A stretch of 64,000 bases of DNA from Darksidea phi (Eukaryota; Ascomycota; Dothideomycetes; Pleosporales; Lentitheciaceae), in assembly GCA_030770425.1 (NCBI GenBank), contig JASJFT010000010.1, positions 248,001 through 312,000 on the forward strand, in the 5' to 3' direction. Positions 23,353 through 34,450 of this stretch are shown piece after piece. The first letter of the stretch is position 1. The number at the start of each line of letters is the position of its first letter. Position numbers and translations under genes: made by a program. Below the pieces are notes generated by a model. That model saw only the letters and a list, made by a program, of their open reading frames with translations, was not told the origin of the DNA and did not search any database.

Positions 23353-23933
23353 CTAACCTCCGAAGTTGAAGGATACGAAGCTGGCATCGCAAGGGGCGGC
23401 CAGATAACCGACTAGATTAATATTAGCGGCGGCCTTCCGTACCACAGGTCGGATCATGGAACTTACGCTGGAACAAACCATCTCCAGACGGCCACAGTGC
23501 CTCACATCGCGCGTCCACAAACTGATTGAATAACTCCACACAAGCCGGCGTGCTCCAGTTAACCACTCCACCACAGTTGTCGCCGACGTAGAGCGTCGCA
23601 GTGTAAGGGAAGCCCTTGACGATGCCTACACACATGATCGTTAGCACGCCACTCAGATCGCACTCGAGTACTATAGCAGTTCTCGAATTGGTGGAGAGTG
23701 GAGAATGTACCAGTGACCCTCGGCCGTCCATGACCTGTCTGACCGGGAGTGCATGAAGTGACCTTGTTGCACGCATTGATAATCGCGTTGGTCGCGTTGT
23801 TGAAATCAGCCTGGCGACCTAGGCAGGTGCCTTTGGCCATGTCGAAGCAGTCGTTGTTTTGGCGGGGAGCAACTGCCATGGTTAGGGCGCTGGCGCCGGA
23901 GACGAGGACGGTAATGATGGTTGAGAAACGCAT
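23353..23933 (-). CDS. Small secreted cysteine-rich protein, effector-like
   Basis: Three exons (23933..23711, 23625..23467, 23411..23353) give 146 residues. Introns are 85 and 55 bases (donors GTACAT and GTAAGT; acceptors GTGTAG and ATCTAG). The start MRFSTIITVLVSGASALTMA gives a clear signal peptide, followed by VAPRQ. The mature part has eight cysteines (in NNDC, GTCLG, NACNK, TSCTP, DNCGG, PACVE, ARCEA, APCDA), consistent with four disulfides, and ends in a short aromatic tail (SFVSFNFGG). No known domain is recognisable. Size, secretion signal and cysteine content fit fungal small secreted proteins, but a role in host interaction is inference. The minus-strand upstream region supplies the promoter. 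Confidence 0.75.
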
Positions 23934-24905
23934 TGTCAATATAAGGAACTACTTCGAGTTGGAGTTTGAGATGTGTGAGTGAAGAATTGATGCTGATCTT
24001 GGTCCTAGAGAATTGAAAGGAAAAGCTGTGCATGGCTGGAGTCTGGATTATATAGGAAGTAGGGGGGTACAGCTAGGGCACGCAAAAATTAGTAGTACCG
24101 GGGAAATTCGCTGTGAAGGTAAAGGCGACAAAGAACGTAGAGGAAAACCAAGGTTAAGGCCTCGGTGTCTCCGGAGAATCTGCCATCTCGCGGCGTGCAA
24201 GGTTGTACAGGTAAACAGGTTGATATGACATGTGGAGCCCGAACCGTGGTTCGTACCTTGGACTCTTTCAGCCCTAGAGACCTAGATGTTTTACATCGCC
24301 AAGCACTCACGGACACGCCGACAACGCGAAAGGGCCGCCGAGATATTCCGGTATACATATACGCTATACCAAGCCCATTTCCATCCCTTCGAACAGTGAC
24401 CCGTGAATGGCAGCCCACTGGTGTATAGCTGTACCCAATGGAGTGATGACTTTATTCCGAAGTACGCCGTTAACTCATGACTGGTGGGGAAGCTGGCCTT
24501 GGAAACTTCATTATCTGATTCCCCTTGGTGGTATTGTTCCATGAAAAGCGTGGGCGAGCAACATGATGCCCTCTGATATTTCGAAAGGGAGAGTGGTCTC
24601 GTAAATGGACGAAGTGCGTCGCTTCAATGGGATGAAGCCATCCACGTCTTGATAGACCCCAACGAAGTGGAGTACTACCAAGGCTATCACAAGAGGGATA
24701 CAATCTCCACCTGGTTTCACTGTCGACCTCCTTTTCCGAGGCATTCGACAAGTCTGTTTTCTGCATGCGTGCGCTGTATTAGTGGGCACAGGGCTAGCGG
24801 AACTATTAATCTGTGTCTTCCATGTGCAAGCGTGAAGACTCCCAGTCCAACCTGTTAAAGCCTTCAGCTCTGGACCGATTTCGAATCATCTCGACCAGCA
24901 CGATT
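23934..24905. other. Intergenic region upstream of the small secreted protein gene
   Basis: About 1 kb with short frames on both strands and no recognisable gene. A TATATA element lies near 24050 (TTATATAGGA on plus, TATATAA on minus), about 115 bases upstream of the secreted-protein ATG and suitably placed for it. Confidence 0.45.
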
Positions 24906-25623
24906 CTATTTTTTGATATTTTCTAGCGCGATCCTTGTCCCTTTTACGATCAGTCCATGCTCAACTTTATGTATTCTCTCCTCAAGCTTATCCAGTGGCT
25001 CCCCTTCCCTCAATTCGACCTCTTCGGTGGCAATTGCATCGCCAGCATCCACTTCCGCAATGACCTCGTGAATCATAACACCTGTCCTCTTGATCTCCCC
25101 TTTTCTGCCCGCCTCCCACGCCCTCTCGATGGCGCCCGCGCCCGCAAACTCGCCTGGTAGGGCTGGATGCAGATTTATCACCTTAATACCAGCGCTCGCT
25201 ATCGGGTTGAGAAACTCGGGGGTAAGGATGTGCATCCATCCGGCGCAAACGATGACATCAGGTCGCGGGTCGAGTGACGTTATGATTTTCGCGAGCTCAG
25301 CATCGTACTCGGCGCGGGCAGTGGCTGTGCCTTCTTCCGTTTGGGGATGTTTCTTCTTATAAGGGACGAGGTTATGGTAGGTGGTTGGTATCGAGGCTTT
25401 TGCCGCGCGTTCGAGGCCGTAAGCCGCTTTCCGGCTGTGGTAGAATGTCAATCATTGAGCTCGAATAACCCGTGCTGAGAGGGAGGATATACTTCGATAT
25501 CACGTGTGTAATACGCGTATTTGGGAGCGCCTGCGGGGAGGAAGCGCAGGCATCGATGAGAGCCTGTAAGTTGGAACCATTACCGGATATGAGAACTGTG
25601 AGATTGTATTGCGGGGTCGCCAT
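24906..25623 (-). CDS. ADE8: Phosphoribosylglycinamide formyltransferase (GART)
   Basis: Two exons (25623..25493 and 25434..24906) give 219 residues. The 58-base intron has donor GTATAT, branch TTGAC and acceptor CACAG, and its removal restores THVISNRKAAYGLERA, which is conserved in the family. The N-terminal glycine motif is LISGNGSNLQALIDAC. Folate and catalytic elements are VIVCAGWMHIL, then HPALPGEFAGAGAIERAW containing the catalytic His, and GVMIHEVIAEVDAGDAI with the catalytic Asp. The enzyme transfers formyl from 10-formyl-THF to GAR, the third step of de novo purine synthesis. Length matches yeast Ade8 (214 residues). Confidence 0.96.
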
Positions 25624-26204
25624 TATGAGGTGCTAGAATTTGAGCTGTAGCAGAAGCGACGGAGAGGACCGTCTGGTTTTCTGTACGCAATGCGCGTACA
25701 AAGTTTTTTTTTTCTGGATGAGGGGTGGCAGTTACCCCACGTCGTAGCTTAGAATTACCGACTCACCCACACGTTATAACATTCACTTAAGTGCGCCTTT
25801 CCACACTTCCATTCTGACTTTATCGATACGCCAGCATACATGAAGACGCTTGCCGTAGCTGCACCATAATACCTGGCCCCTACCATGCTCCCGATATTCC
25901 GGTCCAACAACCTAAGCATCAAACCGCTCCGGGTATTCGCGGAGGATCTGACGCAGCTAGATGGCCCCGCAATTAACGTACATCATCCTCAAAGCATTTA
26001 GGTCTAGATGAAGAGTGCCGGAAGGTTTGGCGGATGTGGACACTTGCTGTACCGAAATATGATTTGTTTGATATCTATACGACCTTGAAGAATCCTTGCC
26101 CAAGGAGAAAATGCACCTGGTATCATTAACCCCGTCGCCGCACCACAATGACAAAAGGCCGGATATACCACCCAAAACGCCGGATCTGTCCTATCGATAA
26201 TCGC
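25624..26204. other. Intergenic region between HAT1 (3' side) and ADE8 (5' side)
   Basis: Both flanking genes run on the minus strand, so this is the HAT1 3' flank followed by the ADE8 promoter. A T-run (TTTTTTTTT) lies near 25697, close to the ADE8 start. No other feature is seen. Confidence 0.5.
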
Positions 26205-27894
26205 TTAAACTCTAGGCTTCTTCGAGCTTTTCGAGCTTCCCGTCGGCTCCTCGACCATATCTTCCCACTCGTCGTCTTCATCCTCATCCTCATCCACAAC
26301 CTTCCTCTTCCTCTTTGCCCTGATTCCACTCGCTCCCCCATTCACACCTCCATCGCGTGTGCTCCACTTCTCTCTCCTACTTATCCCCTCTAATCGCTCC
26401 TCGTACTCCTCCTGCTGATTGTCTACAGCTGCCTCCAACTTCTCCACGCGTTCCACCGGATCTTCCAGCTGCTCCAGCACATCGGCATTCTGCTGGTATA
26501 TCCTGTCCTTCAGCGCAAGTCGCCAGAAGTAGTATTTGCGGTCATTTTCGCTAGATGATTTATCTTTACGCGTGATGCGGGCTTTGTTACGGTTGAAAGG
26601 AGGGAGGGTAGAAAGGAGGTGGAGCTCTACCATACGGTTGAACTGGCGGGTAACGATCTTCGCGTCGTGGCGGAGTTCTTTGAGGTTGACGCCGTTCCCG
26701 AGGATCTCGTCGCGTGGGATTGGCGAGTCTTTCTTGAGCTTCTCCGACGGTAGACTTGACGGTAGAGATAGTGACTGGAAAGTAGGCAGCTTGCGGAGAT
26801 ATACGATGTCGCTGAAGTCGCGCATCGCATCGAAAGCCTCGCTCGGGTCCTCAACAGTTATCTCGTAGATGAAGGCCTTCGAGGCTAGGTGTTTAAATAT
26901 GGTGTCGTATAACCGGCCCCCGAGAGACTGGCCTTGGTAGGGTGGTAAGACAACGAACTGAGAGATTCTATCCCTCGACGGTGTCTCTAGCACATTGATC
27001 GTCTCGTTGAAAAGCAAAGTCTCGGGATCTTGAGTGATCTTGGGTCCGGTGTATATGCTAGCGTCGCTATTTGTGCTTGCCGCTGGTGAGGGCAGCGACT
27101 TGGTTGCCCGCATGATGTCCAAGGTCGGGAATATCCAGTAGCGGTACGATGTGGAGAAAGCAGCGAGCGTGTAGGGCGAACAGTCCTCGTCCACAGGCGT
27201 GACTTCGTATAGTAGGTAGAGGGTCCACCGCTCCACTGACCACTCGGCGTCTAGCTCTGGTAGCGAGGCACCCTCTATGAACAGCAAGGTCAAGATTTGC
27301 ATGTTCTTCCAGATCTGCATGGCAGTGGCATCCGACAAGCTCGCGCTCCATACCTCGTACTGTTTGCCGTGCAATATGAAGCTGTTCAGGAGAATACCGG
27401 GCGGCTTCCATGACTGCGAGGTAGCGTCAGGTGCAGAGGAGGCATCGTTTGAAGGTGTAGCAGGATCGGTCACAGCTGGGGCAGCTTTAGAATGCGCGGC
27501 AGACAGTGGATGTGACAGACTTACAGGTAGGCAAGCACTCTTTGAGGTTGCTCTCCCAGTCCACCTGCTGGTCCTCGGGCAAGACGCCCTTCAGCTCTAG
27601 TTTCGCTTCAAACTGTATCTGGACCGACGGCTTCAGGTCATTTGCGCGAAACAAGAGCTCGATGCTGGGGTCCTTGTATCCCACGATGGACTCTGCGTCG
27701 CCGAAGATGGGGTAAGTGAAGGTTGGGTTGAATGACTCGCTGAAGATGCGCTCCGGCGCGGCGGCATCTCTGAGCGGGCGCGTGAGGTTTATTTCGACGG
27801 CATCGTTGGAGCTGGTGATCCCTACAGGAGCTGTAAGCGTATGGCAGCGGAATCAGTCGAGGGAGAGCCCACAGTCTTCGAGATCGAGGTTCAT
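26205..27894 (-). CDS. HAT1: Histone acetyltransferase type B catalytic subunit
   Basis: Three exons (27894..27873, 27821..27525, 27475..26205) give 529 residues. Intron 1 (51 bases) joins the start to WITSSNDAVEINLTRP, matching the family N-terminus, and intron 2 (49 bases) has donor GTAAGT. The HAT1 N-terminal domain includes FTYPIFGDAESIVGYKDP. The GNAT acetyl-CoA site is FVVLPPYQGQSLGGRLYD (about residues 280-297), followed by the substrate segment ITVEDPSEAFDAMRDFSDI with the catalytic acidic residue. The C-terminus holds a basic KRKRK signal, an acidic run and SKKPRV. The enzyme acetylates newly made histone H4 (K5/K12) before nuclear import. It is longer than yeast Hat1 (374) because of the tail. 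Confidence 0.95.
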
Positions 27895-28277
27895 GGCGGG
27901 CGGCTGGCGCAGGGCGTCCGATCGATGTGGCGCGGTGATGAATGGCGGAAAAGAAGCTCTCGAGCAAGGCGCGTCTGCGCCGGTGGTGGAGAGGTCGGCG
28001 CGTTGTGGCGCGTTCTTAGCGCCATGCAATACGGGACGCACCCCGGCACCAACACATGTGCATCCGGCCTCCTGTCGTCAGCCGCCTGTCTTTTCTACTC
28101 AACCAAGCCTCGAACCTCGTCGCCAGCACCGATAGACATCGCATCGCCGACGCCACGGCATGGACACGTGCGGCTACGACTAATGACAACCGTAGTGCTT
28201 TCCCTTTCTCCTGAGCCTCGAGTTCGTGCATCTTCCTCGCCAGTTGTCCGCCCGCCAAAGGGGTCAGCGACTTCAAA
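27895..28277. promoter_or_regulatory. Bidirectional promoter HAT1 / ZIP transporter
   Basis: 383 bases between two divergent ATGs. No TATA box is evident. A minus frame across it is non-coding in appearance. Confidence 0.5.
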
Positions 28278-29721
28278 ATGTGGGAAGGACTGTTTATGCT
28301 GCTCACGTTGAGCACGATAATGGCTGTTGCGTAAGTCGGGTACAGACGAGCCATCTTTAGGCGTGCAGAGCTAATTGTGACAGCTCTTTTCTGGCCGGCA
28401 TCCTCCCGCTCTCCTTTCCCCTCTCTCCGCGCCAGCTTCGCATCGTTTCTCTACTGGGCACCGGCGTGCTCGTAGGCACATCGCTCATTGTGATCATACC
28501 CGAGGGCATTGAGACCATGTACAACGCTGCCATCCAGAGCCATGCCCACGACGTTCCGAATCCGCAGCCGAAGATCCCCTCAGTCCACGCCCAACAGAAG
28601 GGCCTGAACAACCCCGGCGAGTTTGTGCCCTCGGAGCGGTCGGATCTAGGCGATACGAGCTTTTTCAAATCTGGTGCAGGCATTGCCCCCGAGGTTCGCA
28701 GTATCATTGTCCAGAGAACGACGCCGCCAGAAGAGCTCACTGCGAAGGAACGCGCAAAGGAGAGTGCGGAAAAGGGGTCACCGGATGACAGCCGTCCACA
28801 GCCGCAGAAGGGCGGCGATGATGACTCAACTGAAGGCCACAGAGAAGGCCATACACGGGTGCATGGGCCTGAAGAAGAGGAAGACGAAGAGAAGGCCAAG
28901 CCCCATGAGCATATTGAAGGACCCCACGCCTACATTGGAGTAGCACTGATTCTTGGCTTCATACTCATGTTCCTCATCGACCACCTTCCGGAAACACTAG
29001 TTCCTGCGAAGCCCAAATACCAGCCAATGCATATCTCGCTCTCTAATCTCCACCGTGGATTACACAACTCGTCGTCGCTCAGCTTACATGCGATGAACGA
29101 GGATTCAGCTTCGGCCCCCCTTACACCGCTCCCACATGTCCAGCAACAACCCCGCTCCTCAGCAACTACCATCGGCCTTGTAATTCACTCCTGCGCCGAC
29201 GGGATAGCGCTCGGGGCTTCTTCAACTGCGCCCTCGACCTCCCTCTCTTTCGTCATCTTCTTCGCAATCATGCTTCACAAGGCTCCGGCAGCGTTTGGCT
29301 TGACCTCGGTGCTGCTGAAGCAGGGTCTGTCGAAACGCACAGCGCGAACGCACCTTGCGTTCTTCAGCTTGGCTGCACCAGCCGGCGCTCTTTTGACCTG
29401 GGCTATTGTGCACATGCTGGGTCGGGGTCGACTCGGTGGGGATGATGGTTTGGCGTGGACGACCGGGTGGATGCTTCTATTTTCAGGTGGTACTTTCTTG
29501 TGAGTCAAGTTGTGTGCCCTCCAACGCTCTTCATTAATTGTTTCAGATATGTGGCAATGCACTCGATGACTGAGGCGACATCCAACCCAGCCGAAGAACC
29601 TTTTGTGAACGGCTACATAGACCACCACACAGCCTCGAATGGCCTAACAAAGTCCGACATCTCCCTGGTTATGGTGGGCATGCTTCTCCCACTTTTAACC
29701 CAATTCGGGCATGCGCACTAA
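28278..29721 (+). CDS. ATX2: ZIP metal transporter of the ZIP9/Atx2 type
   Basis: Three exons (28278..28330, 28384..29499, 29547..29721) give 447 residues. Introns are 53 and 47 bases. The N-terminus MWEGLFMLLTLSTIMAVASF is the first helix, followed by LLGTGVLVGTSLIVIIPEG, a cytoplasmic loop of about 110 residues with His- and acidic-rich stretches, and HAYIGVALILGFILMFLIDH. The ZIP metal motif is GLVIHSCADGIALGASS with MLHKAPAAFGL in the next helix, and the end reads FSGGTFLYVAMHSM. This order is characteristic of human ZIP9 and yeast Atx2, which act in Golgi zinc/manganese homeostasis. Localisation here is inferred from the family. The gene shares its promoter with HAT1. Confidence 0.92.
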
Positions 29722-30140
29722 AAAGCCAGGAACGTGGTTTGCCATGACGCTGGTCTGCAGATGACGAGGGTTCGTTTGGCTTTGGTTTCTTGGAAGGTTT
29801 GATCGGCTGCGGGGGTTTTATCTAGGCGATACCAACGATACTATAGAATAAGTGTTTTTTTGAAAAACAAAACGTTTTGGTTGTGCGCATGCACTATTTG
29901 ACCAGCGTGGAGTTGGGTGATCTTGTAGAATATAATGATAAGTTACGCCACCTTCTAATCCTGCTTACCTCTGTAAGTTCTGATAACCCAATTGATCATT
30001 CGGTGAGGTTTACGTGATGATCCGGACGGAAACATGATCCGGACGGAAACGTCGAAGCAAGTGAAGAAGTTGTTACAGGAGATCAATGGGGGCCGGCAAA
30101 GTTGGTGGTTAACATTTATGGTGCTATCAACTGGACTGGA
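29722..30140. other. Convergent 3' intergenic region
   Basis: 3' flanks of the ZIP gene and UTP16. It includes the 17-bp tandem duplication listed separately. Confidence 0.5.
30017..30050. repeat. Perfect 17-bp tandem duplication
   Basis: ATGATCCGGACGGAAAC occurs twice in immediate succession in the spacer between two convergent genes. Confidence 0.85.
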
Positions 30141-31805
30141 CTAATCATCGCCACCCCTCAAGAACCCACCGCTGCGAACCGCTCTTCTTTCCATCTTCTT
30201 GAACTGTCCCTGTGGAACACCCTTCTTGCCTCTCTTGTCCTGCTGTCTCCCTTTCAACCAATGCTCTCGTATGTTCTTCGTGGTCCTGTTCACCTTTGGC
30301 GCCAACAGCGCATTCTGCTGTGCCAACACTGATACGTTGACAGACCCTTTCTTCAGGTCTTTGACAGGTTTCTCGCTGCGCTCCAGGAACTTGATATGCC
30401 GGTTCAACTTCTCCTTCCGGAGCTGTTCGGCCGTCTTGCCCGTTCGCACAAGAGGTGGTGTAGGAGGGCGACGATCAGCCACCGCTCCTAGTATAGAATC
30501 TGGAAGGAGGGCGGGGAGATTCTTCATGTCAACATCGAGAGGCGCTCTTGGGGGTGTGGAATCTTGTCGCCTCGCTCGACCTTCTCGTGCCTGGAGTTTT
30601 GCAAGTTTCTTTGCCCTCTTTTCGTCTCGCTTTCGCTTTTCGAGTTGTTCTTCTACTATCCGATCCGCACGTTGCTGTTTTCTTCTCTCTTCCCTTTCTT
30701 GTTGGGCTAAGTGAGCCCGCGATGTTTCTTCGGCAGTGGCTCGTGCCTTTAAGGCGGCAGTTGTGGTAGTGACTATTTCCGGAGCTTCGTCTGAGTCGCT
30801 TGCACCGTCATCAAGCGGTACTTCTTCGATATGTACTTTTCGTTCTTTTGACGCTTCAAGAGCGTCATAGTGGGCGTGGCTTTGCAGGTTCATCGTGGTC
30901 GGTCCGGCAATATATGCAGGTTCTTCGCTACTAAATCGCTTGTGCAGCTTCTTAGCACCCGGTGTTGATGTTGGAACAGAGTCCTTTATAGCCATTGTGA
31001 CTTGGTCGCTTTCCAGTGTGGAAGGGATGTCATCCGGGGAACCAGACAATAGGGTAGCGGCATCCGTCAATTCAGAGGCCTGATCCACCCTTTTATGATG
31101 TCTAGGAGACTTTCTAGTCGATGCCGGTGTTGAAGGTTTTACTTCGGTGCTAGTCATCGGCATTGGTGGCCCTTCCCGTTTCGTTCGTGCCGCTGGGGTT
31201 GTGTAAACAGAGCGGGATTGTTGGGCGGCTGGAGTGTAGAGTATTATTCCCTGGGTAGGAACAGGATCTTCCTCTCGGACATCTCTTGTGGGCGACGCCT
31301 CGGCAGAGATATGTGGTAATGGCATCTTAGGGATGACCTGGGGACTACCGCGGCGACAAGACGGAGGCTTGTCTTTATCGGCAGGGCTTTTGCTCTTTCC
31401 CCTCGTGCGATCCGGCATCGCGATGACGACAGTATCAGAGACCTCATCCGCTTCCACCTCCTCCCCCCGCTCCTCCCTCTGCGTTTCCACCGCGGATTCA
31501 GGTGCTTCTGTATTCTCTTCCTGGGGCGGCTGCTTAGTATTTACAGACTTTCTCCTTCTTTTGGCAGCCGTAGGTGTCTCTCCGGCCTCCAAGTCCCTCT
31601 TGCCTCTGCCTCTCTTTACGGAGCTTCGTGGCGTGCTCATCCCTGGCACGTCTACGCTCGTGCCTTGTCGCGTGGTAACCATGTCTGCTTCAATGTCGAC
31701 CTCGAGACTTCTCCGTGTCGCTTCGACTGATTCTTCAGCTATTCCTTGAACGGAGGGCGACCGACTCAAGATTCGTTTGGCCGTGTTGAAGACGCGGGCG
31801 AACAT
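30141..31805 (-). CDS. UTP16: U3 snoRNA-associated protein Utp16/Bud21 type
   Basis: Single exon of 554 residues from the ATG at 31805 (MFARVFNTAKRILSRSP). An in-frame ATG at 31841 would add 12 residues and cannot be excluded. Most of the protein is disordered and charged, with nuclear signals (KRGRGKRD, AAKRRRKS) and a long Arg/Lys/Glu helix (about residues 365-425). The C-terminal 120 residues carry the U3_snoRNA_assoc pattern: ALLPDSILGAV, then LNRHIKFLERSEKPVKDLKK, VSVLAQQNALLAPKVN, REHWLKGR and finally VRSGGFLRG. Family members join the small-subunit processome for 18S rRNA maturation in the nucleolus. It is much longer than yeast Utp16 (214 residues) because of the disordered N-terminal part. 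Confidence 0.85.
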   Translation of the reverse strand: MFARVFNTAKRILSRSPSVQGIAEESVEATRRSLEVDIEADMVTTRQGTSVDVPGMSTPRSSVKRGRGKRDLEAGETPTAAKRRRKSVNTKQPPQEENTEAPESAVETQREERGEEVEADEVSDTVVIAMPDRTRGKSKSPADKDKPPSCRRGSPQVIPKMPLPHISAEASPTRDVREEDPVPTQGIILYTPAAQQSRSVYTTPAARTKREGPPMPMTSTEVKPSTPASTRKSPRHHKRVDQASELTDAATLLSGSPDDIPSTLESDQVTMAIKDSVPTSTPGAKKLHKRFSSEEPAYIAGPTTMNLQSHAHYDALEASKERKVHIEEVPLDDGASDSDEAPEIVTTTTAALKARATAEETSRAHLAQQEREERRKQQRADRIVEEQLEKRKRDEKRAKKLAKLQAREGRARRQDSTPPRAPLDVDMKNLPALLPDSILGAVADRRPPTPPLVRTGKTAEQLRKEKLNRHIKFLERSEKPVKDLKKGSVNVSVLAQQNALLAPKVNRTTKNIREHWLKGRQQDKRGKKGVPQGQFKKMERRAVRSGGFLRGGDD

Positions 31806-31957
31806 GGCGGTGGGCGGAAATGTTATTTTTCTAAACGCCAAGGAAAAGTTCGGGCTGGGGCGGAACTACCTTTTGCCTAGCGCAAAAAGCGGACCTCCGA
31901 AGCTTGAGCTTCAAGATGATTCCCTAACGCATCGCTCTCCTGTCCTCTGCTGCATTG
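31806..31957. promoter_or_regulatory. Compact bidirectional promoter
   Basis: Only 152 bases separate the divergent ATGs of UTP16 (minus) and the Sel1-repeat gene (plus), so the two must share upstream elements. No TATA box is visible. Confidence 0.6.
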
Positions 31958-33332
31958 ATGTCGTTTCACTCTGCCATTTCCCGCTCTGCGAGACCCGCTC
32001 TCAAAGCCGAAGCTTGCCTCTTCTGCCGCTTCCGAGCTTCGCAGCCCGTGCGTCGCTATGCAGTTCCTAAAGCATATCCTGTCTCTAGAGCAGAGCAAAT
32101 GAGGAAGACTCCCCAAGAGTTGCGCATCGAAATTGACAAACGAAACCGGAATGCGTTTTTCCACATGATGAAACTAGAGGGACTGCTTCAAATGCAACCT
32201 CTTGAGGCTGATAGATTGATTGCTGATTTCCTCGCGGCCGACAAGAACAGAGTTGATCCCGCATTCAATGTACGGCAACTCGCGAAGAGTAAGCCTTCTC
32301 CGGTGTCTCAGAGGGAAACTAAACTGAATAAGTGTAGAGTACAACATATTGGTTGGTGACATAACCTACGTCGCGATTCCGTTGCTTCGGGTTCCAGATG
32401 TAAAAGATCCAAATGCCCGCCTTCCGCCGAGCCAGCACCTGCAAATAGCCGCCCGTCTGTTGCTCGCTTGCAGTGCCGCCAAAGACTCCCTAGCGACGCT
32501 CCAGATCCTTGCGGCCGTCTACCATAGCGGTAACGACGGTATACCACAGGCTAGAGACATCGCGCGACTCTTCTCAGCCGCCGAGGTCAACAAGGCCAAG
32601 GAGATTATGGAGCAACTTGCAGAGGAAGGAGATGCAGACGCTATGACCCTTCACGGGAAATTCCTCGAGAGAGCTGGACAGCAGGGTCTGGCCAAAGAGT
32701 GGTATGAAAGCGCTGTTGAGAAATGCAATATCAAGTTCGACCCTAGATATCCACACCCAATGGCCTTGCCAAGAGAACCACCGTGGACAGCGCTCGCAAA
32801 TCGAATGCTATCCGAAAACACCCCAGAGGCGCTTGCAAAGACTAAAGTAGCACTCGAGAAGGGGGCTTTCAAAGCTGGCGACCCACTTGCATATTATCAA
32901 CTCGCTTCCCTCGAAGACGATACGACTCCGAATTGGCTTACGTATATGAGCAAGGCAGCTGCGTCAGGCCACCTCGATGCTATGTACAAGCTTGGCCATT
33001 ATTATATGAACGTCAACGCAGACCCTTCGTCGTTTCTGAACAACAGCAGGCTGAGGAGGGCGCTAAAGTTCGTCACTGATTGGAGACAAGGGAGTGTACA
33101 ATTACTTGCGAAGGAATGGTTCACAGTTGCGGCTGCTGGGGGCCATAAGCCGGCCATGCTTGAGCTTGCTGAGCTCTCCAATTTGGAGGGTGACGAAGAT
33201 GGGGCGACGTATTGGCTGCGCCATATTGTTGAACCACCCCGAAAAGGTCAAACAGAGGAGTGGCCCAGGCTGGTTGAGCAAGCAAGGAAGAGGCTTGCCG
33301 GGCTCAAGGTCGCAAAGCACCAACCTACCTAA
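31958..33332 (+). CDS. Mitochondrial Sel1/TPR-like repeat protein, unknown role
   Basis: Two exons (31958..32288, 32338..33332) give 441 residues. The 49-base intron has donor GTAAGC and acceptor TGTAG. The N-terminus MSFHSAISRSARPALKAEA is rich in Ser, Arg and Ala with no acidic residue for the first 17, a good mitochondrial presequence. The body is helical with Sel1-like units visible at EQLAEEGDADAMTLHGKFLE, LAYYQLASLEDDTTPNWL, KAAASGHLDAMYKLGHYYM and FTVAAAGGHKPAMLELAEL, each with the A-x-x-G-H/D spacing. Sel1 proteins usually scaffold other proteins. I do not recognise a specific orthologue. The gene is divergent from UTP16 across 152 bases. Confidence 0.8.
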
Positions 33333-33704
33333 AGGTACCCATGCTCCTTCTTCGTACTTATAATCAGCGCACTAGTGCAAAGCCTCAAGTACCGCCATCT
33401 CCACCTTTGTGCAGGTCGCGGACTAACGCTATGAACACATAGAGAAGAAAGATCCTGTATGCAATGTGCTCGGTATCATGTTCAGCATTGTTGCTATACT
33501 ACCCAATATGAGTGTGATGGGTAGTGCTGTCGAATTCGTTACCAAGACTGCTTGCAGGATTACTCATGGAAAAACCGGTTGGTTCAACGATGGTACCCTT
33601 TTGACCTCATTGTATGTGTCATTTTAAGCGATGAACACTCCGCCAACATGCGGTTATGCGCATTTGTATTCAACCCAAAGCCGTAAAGCTCTTCTGTCAC
33701 CATA
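33333..33704. other. Convergent intergenic region
   Basis: 3' flanks of the Sel1-repeat gene and the GATase-like gene. Nothing further is seen. Confidence 0.5.
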
Positions 33705-34450
33705 CTAATGATACGATACCTCCGTATCCACTGACTGTCCTGAATCTTCAGGTCGGTCCAGGTGACACATAGCCAGAATCAATCGTTCGGGCTCTTCCGT
33801 AAAGTTGACGTCGCCAACGTATCCCAGCTTTCCAAGTCCGAATCGAGCGTATGCCGCGTACGTATTTGGATCGACTCCGCTTCTGCCGCCGTAGATTGTC
33901 TGGGCCGTAGGAACATGGCTCAGATACAGCGCCTCCGCGTAGAAGGTTGGCACTAAGCTTGTTGCTCTGATCAAACTTTCGTCCAATGTATGCAGTCTTG
34001 TATTGTGCTTGGTAAGCTCAGAGACGCGCCAGCGTAGGCCAAAATAATTTTTTAGAACGTCATTCAATCTGTTGTGATTGACGGCGGAGGCGAAGAAGCC
34101 CATGAGAATGGTTATGCAACCATGTTGCGTGATATTGACTATTTCAGCAAGCAATCGTTCGCTCTTTTCTGTTTCCTCCAAGGTAACCGGATCTGTGACG
34201 AGTATGACGTTTGGCCAGCCCGAGGAAATGTAATGTAGTGCATCCCGAATCGAGAGAGACTCATGTACTACCGCCCTGGACAAAAGCTTGGGAAGGAGTT
34301 GCTCATAGAGCTGACGGGACGAGAAGGAAAATCCCTCAAAAGACAACACAAGCACTACCAAATTGACAGTACAATCAGTAGATGTTTTAAGAAAGGTCAA
34401 GGACCATACAAGGCGTGCTACATATCTTTCAAGCAGCTCAAGATCTATGT
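33705..34450 (-). CDS. GATase/ThuA-like fungal protein, start unresolved
   Basis: The main exon reads from about 34450 to the stop at 33705 (about 248 residues). Core features are VLVLSFEGFSFSSRQLYEQL, then YISSGWPNVILVTDPV, GCITILMGFFA and the ending KLGYVGDVNFTEEPERLILA followed by MCHL. This pattern of a Rossmann-like start, a VLITD-type strand and a final LGYxGDVN-x-EE-x-ILAMC is one I know from a widespread uncharacterised fungal family with a class I glutamine-amidotransferase-like fold. The 5' end is unclear: an acceptor TTTCTTAG precedes 34450, and a tiny exon ATG-GTACGAATAGCAACA at 34513..34496 would join in frame, but its donor (GTCGTT) is weak. It may be an intact gene with an unusual first exon or a damaged one. 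Positions 34451-34764 hold the divergent promoter shared with VMS1. Confidence 0.6.
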
